In this document: piece by piece, positions 19,361-21,882 of the stretch
How positions within the stretch are numbered: position 1 is the stretch's first letter
Layout: each line of letters starts with the position of its first letter
From: Strongylocentrotus pallidus
Lineage: Eukaryota; Echinodermata; Echinoidea; Camarodonta; Strongylocentrotidae
NCBI GenBank assembly: GCA_030265145.1
Contig: JARBES010000131.1
Coordinates: 24,678,486-24,700,367 of the forward strand
Direction of reading: 5' to 3'
Length of the DNA stretch: 21,882 nucleotides
Program-made: the position numbers and the translations under genes
The notes under the pieces: model-generated
What the model saw: only the letters and a program-made list of their open reading frames with translations
Databases searched by the model: none
What the model was told of the DNA's origin: nothing

Positions 19361-20221
19361 GTACACCTTTATCTTGAGACCACAAAAAGCAGTATGAATT
19401 CCCTGATCCCCAACATCCGCATAGCAGCTGGTGGCCAAGAATTGATGATACATTAACCTACAAATTCGATGAATTCATGGCAAATTTTTCAATATTCAGG
19501 GATTTTGCGATCGTTGCCACGGAATCAGAGCTTCAGCTGCCGCATTGAGTGGATATCATTTTCTATAAAGAGATACTGGTAGGTGGATAGTATGACAGAG
19601 CCGTGACGACAATAACCTCTCAACAATATAATGACCCCCCCCCCTCCTACACACACCCACTTCCAATAATACAGCAAAGCTTTTAGCAATGCTTCAATAT
19701 ACTGTACTTAAAAAAATGAATCTCTGATCGAAGTCTGCATTTGCACTGATTTTTGATTTTTCATTTGTAAAATTGATGAAAAACTATATTTGTATTCTAT
19801 ACAGGCATGGATGGTGCCTTAGGTGGGTGTTTGTACCCCATAAAACTTCTCCATCCCTCCCCCATGACAATTTTAGATACACAACATGGAATTAAGGCGA
19901 GGATAGATAAGATTTCTAGCCATTTTGCATTTTTCTTTGAACAAGTAAAGAAAGGATACATCTAAAAGTATAGTTGCAAAGAAATCATTTGAGTACTATA
20001 AACACAGCAAAGTATACCTGCGTTAAAGAATGATAGTTTAATAATGCCTTTCTGGCTTTCTAAAGACAATACAAATTTTTATCCTTAAAAAAAGGTGCTT
20101 ATGGTACATCCTTCATTAATGCTCATTTTCTGTATACAACTTCCCCCGAATCTCTGTGCCATGCATCCTCACACCCACACAGTCCGGTCTGTCTCGATCA
20201 CACAGAACAAATTTACCCTCT
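19361..20221. other. Gene-free stretch
   Basis: No gene is supported. A C run lies at about 19636-19648, and a half copy of the GAGCCAGAAG family at 20040-20070. The rest is AT-rich and unrecognised. Confidence 0.5.
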
Positions 20222-20480
20222 TTTATTGAAGAGGAGTATGTCATTTACCTAGCTCCATTCAAGTCTCAGGATCGTCAGCATTCTGTGTACATGGGCAAGG
20301 TCTGGTGAATATGTACATTGGAAACCCAAAACTGGTGCCTGCCTGCACATTTTGCTGCAAGCACGCGATCTTGGCGTTCTGTCCGTAAGTGAATATCAAG
20401 TGTCTGCCATACGTACATGAAAGGGATTTGCATGAAATGTTCCTGAGGCCCGTATTCCAAGATAAATTAAGTGGCAGCAC
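20222..20480 (-). other. Weak candidate minus-strand terminal exon, unrecognised
   Basis: The minus-strand frame ends in TGA at 20259-20261, and AATAAA on the same strand (TTTATT at 20222-20227) follows about 31 bp later. The stretch is somewhat less AT-rich than its surroundings, and the predicted peptide has clustered cysteines (PCPCTQNADDPET end). Against it: three overlapping frames are open, no domain is recognised, and the word AGGCCCGTATTCCAAG at 20448-20463 resembles the end of a marine MITE, so the frame may be part of a repeat. Confidence 0.15.
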
Positions 20481-20683
20481 ATGCGCCCTGTAGCTGCTCT
20501 TGTCCCTGATGAATATAGAACATGGGGTCGTCTTTTCCCTTTTTCCAATGATTTTCTTCCTTTATATTTTAGTATTTTCATGATTCAAATCTAAATAATC
20601 ATTATGTAATCATTACAAGGCAAACTGATAAACAGACAGCGTAGAGTATCTGAAAGTTCACTTAATTTGCTTTTATTTGCGGG

Positions 20684-20774
20684 GTAATAATATATATCTG
20701 TAAAGCGCTTTGAGAGCTAGGGCCTGCGGTCCTGAAAAGCGCTATATGAGAACGAACTATTATTATCATTATTT
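20684..20774 (+). repeat. AAGCGCTTT/AAGCGCTATAT-type dispersed repeat tail
   Basis: TAATAATATATATCTGTAAAGCGCTTTGAG is followed by a G/C-rich spacer, AAAAGCGCTATATGAGAACG and a (TTATTA)n end. The two boxes AAAGCGCTTT and AAAAGCGCT can pair as a short stem. The same architecture in reverse is at 9021-9091. Such tails end many short dispersed repeats in marine animals; whether SINE, LINE or MITE cannot be told from this piece. Confidence 0.6.
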
Positions 20775-21171
20775 TAAACCACATATTACTATGTTGTTGG
20801 GTGTGTTTTGTTATTTTATTGGGGGGAGGGGGGGGGGGGCTATCTTGTATTTCTGTTCACACTGCCTAATATTTAACATCTTCTAATTATTTCATCCACA
20901 CTGATCCAAAGAAAAATGGAATGGTAGTTGATTGATTCGCCAGGTAAAGCTAACACTTGGCTGGCAAAGCTAAAGGTTCTGGGAATATACAAGCCCTGGT
21001 AAGTGGCACGAATGTCCCTTAGAAAGACATGAATCTATCTATACCCAGCAACTGGGGTGAGAAATTGATAAGATGATGAGAATCATTGTGACTAAAACTT
21101 GCCATAAATATGCATTGCATGTGGCCATATTATCCAGTGAGAGTCAGAAAGTTGTTAATTCTGTTTAACAG
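20775..21171. other. Gene-free stretch with a G run
   Basis: A G run interrupted by one A lies at 20821-20839. No gene or repeat is recognised in the rest. Confidence 0.5.
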
Positions 21172-21173
21172 TA

Positions 21174-21336
21174 CAGTCAAAACTGTCTAAAGCGCCCGCC
21201 CAAGGGAAACAGAAAAAGTGGTCTTTGAAGACAGGTTACAGGTTCATTTAGTACATGTTTAAATAAGAAACCATTTTCAAGGGAAACAAAAAATGCGGTC
21301 TTTGTAGACAAGTGGTTACTAAAGCAGGTTTGACTG
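21174..21336. mobile_element. 163-bp palindromic element with TA on both sides (pogo/Tigger-like ends)
   Basis: It begins CAGTCAAAACTGTCTAAAG and ends AAAGCAGGTTTGACTG, with TA directly on both sides (21172-21173 and 21337-21338) as expected for a Tc1/mariner-type target. The interior shares GGGAAACAGAAAAA and GGTCTTTGTAGACA words with 5343-5505, and the length, 163 bp, is the same. There is no coding content. This is an independent insertion of the same family. Confidence 0.7.
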
Positions 21337-21338
21337 TA

Positions 21339-21882
21339 ATCTGTATATGTATTAACACCTCTCTGGCTCTAAGAAGACGATAAAGTAATAAGAAATACGC
21401 CCAAGGGAGTGGCAATGGTGCAGACAATGCATGTGTACATGAATGCATCTCGTGACTGGAGTTAATAAAGTTTATGGAAACATTATAGTAATGGGGCTAG
21501 ATATGAATTCAGATTAATGTTATTGCTTGATATTACAGGAGATTTGTACTAGATTGGGAGGATATGAAAGCGTCTGGTATCCTTTTGCCGGTTCTGATAT
21601 TGCAAACAAAGGCTGACATCCTGTCATATGTAAGGGCATAGGATACTCATATTACAGTCATAGGTATAAGGCGGGGGTTGGAAGGATAACACCCTACCCC
21701 AAATTTTGAAATGACCATTATTTAGGCAAACAGTACCCTACATTCTGGTTATACTGGTCTATTTGTAATTAATAGAGCTTTATCTTTTATAATTTGTATG
21801 ATGCTAGCAAACTAAATTAAAATTTGAAAGTTTATATTCGGGCACGAAAAATTCAGGCAAGGATCATCAGCCCTGACCATGC
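21339..21882. other. Gene-free stretch to the window end
   Basis: It holds a half copy of the GAGCCAGAAG family at 21352-21375 and otherwise unrecognised AT-rich DNA. The 66-codon minus frame at 21248-21448 overlaps the palindromic element and is not called. Confidence 0.5.

Noticed and set aside
1-21882. Search for tRNA, rRNA, CRISPR arrays, retrovirus-like or Polinton-like elements and prokaryotic operons
   Set aside because: No T-loop/B-box with a foldable cloverleaf, no regularly spaced arrays with unique spacers, no reverse transcriptase, integrase or capsid-like frame, and no dense gene packing were seen.

Overview
This window looks like non-coding, accessory DNA from an animal nuclear genome, most likely a marine invertebrate deuterostome such as a sea urchin. 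The pointers are its AT-richness, frequent ACATGTA words, short palindromic terminal-inverted-repeat elements, tails of the AAGCGCTATATAA kind, long CT and homopolymer runs, and a 100-N assembly gap. The taxon is inferred from general familiarity, not from a database match. I see no convincing complete gene, tRNA, rRNA, CRISPR array or viral element. All open frames are short, and where two copies of the same DNA can be compared, frames are broken by indels or are open only because the DNA is identical.

Layout. (1) 1-118: a short open frame ending in TGA, with AATAAA at 286-291, a weak candidate for the last exon of a gene lying to the left. (2) 119-3390: AT-rich DNA with a degenerate tandem repeat (1389-1625), a CT-rich minisatellite (1668-1937) and two small perfect hairpins (2474-2545). 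(3) 3394-8515: a tandem duplication of a unit of about 2.43 kb, with a third fragment. Each unit holds a 107-bp minisatellite (seven monomers, then five) and a TA-flanked palindromic element. The last 888 bp of both units are identical base for base, while the rest has diverged strongly. (4) 8861-13712: two copies of a segment of about 2.4 kb on either side of the gap at 11281-11380. Copy 1 runs exactly into the gap and copy 2 starts exactly after it, the pattern expected of two unmerged overlapping contig ends (haplotypes) rather than a real duplication. (5) 13713-21882: AT-rich DNA with a 566-bp terminal-inverted-repeat element (15496-16061) that contains a second, almost fully palindromic element (15757-15913); a half copy of the latter (17254-17340); a 94-bp tandem duplication near 19163; an AAGCGCT-type tail (20684-20774); and a third 163-bp TA-flanked palindrome (21174-21336).

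No genes are seen working together. What the window shows is repeat turnover (array expansion, possible gene conversion, nesting of small DNA transposons) plus a probable assembly artefact. I found no sign of a new functional system.
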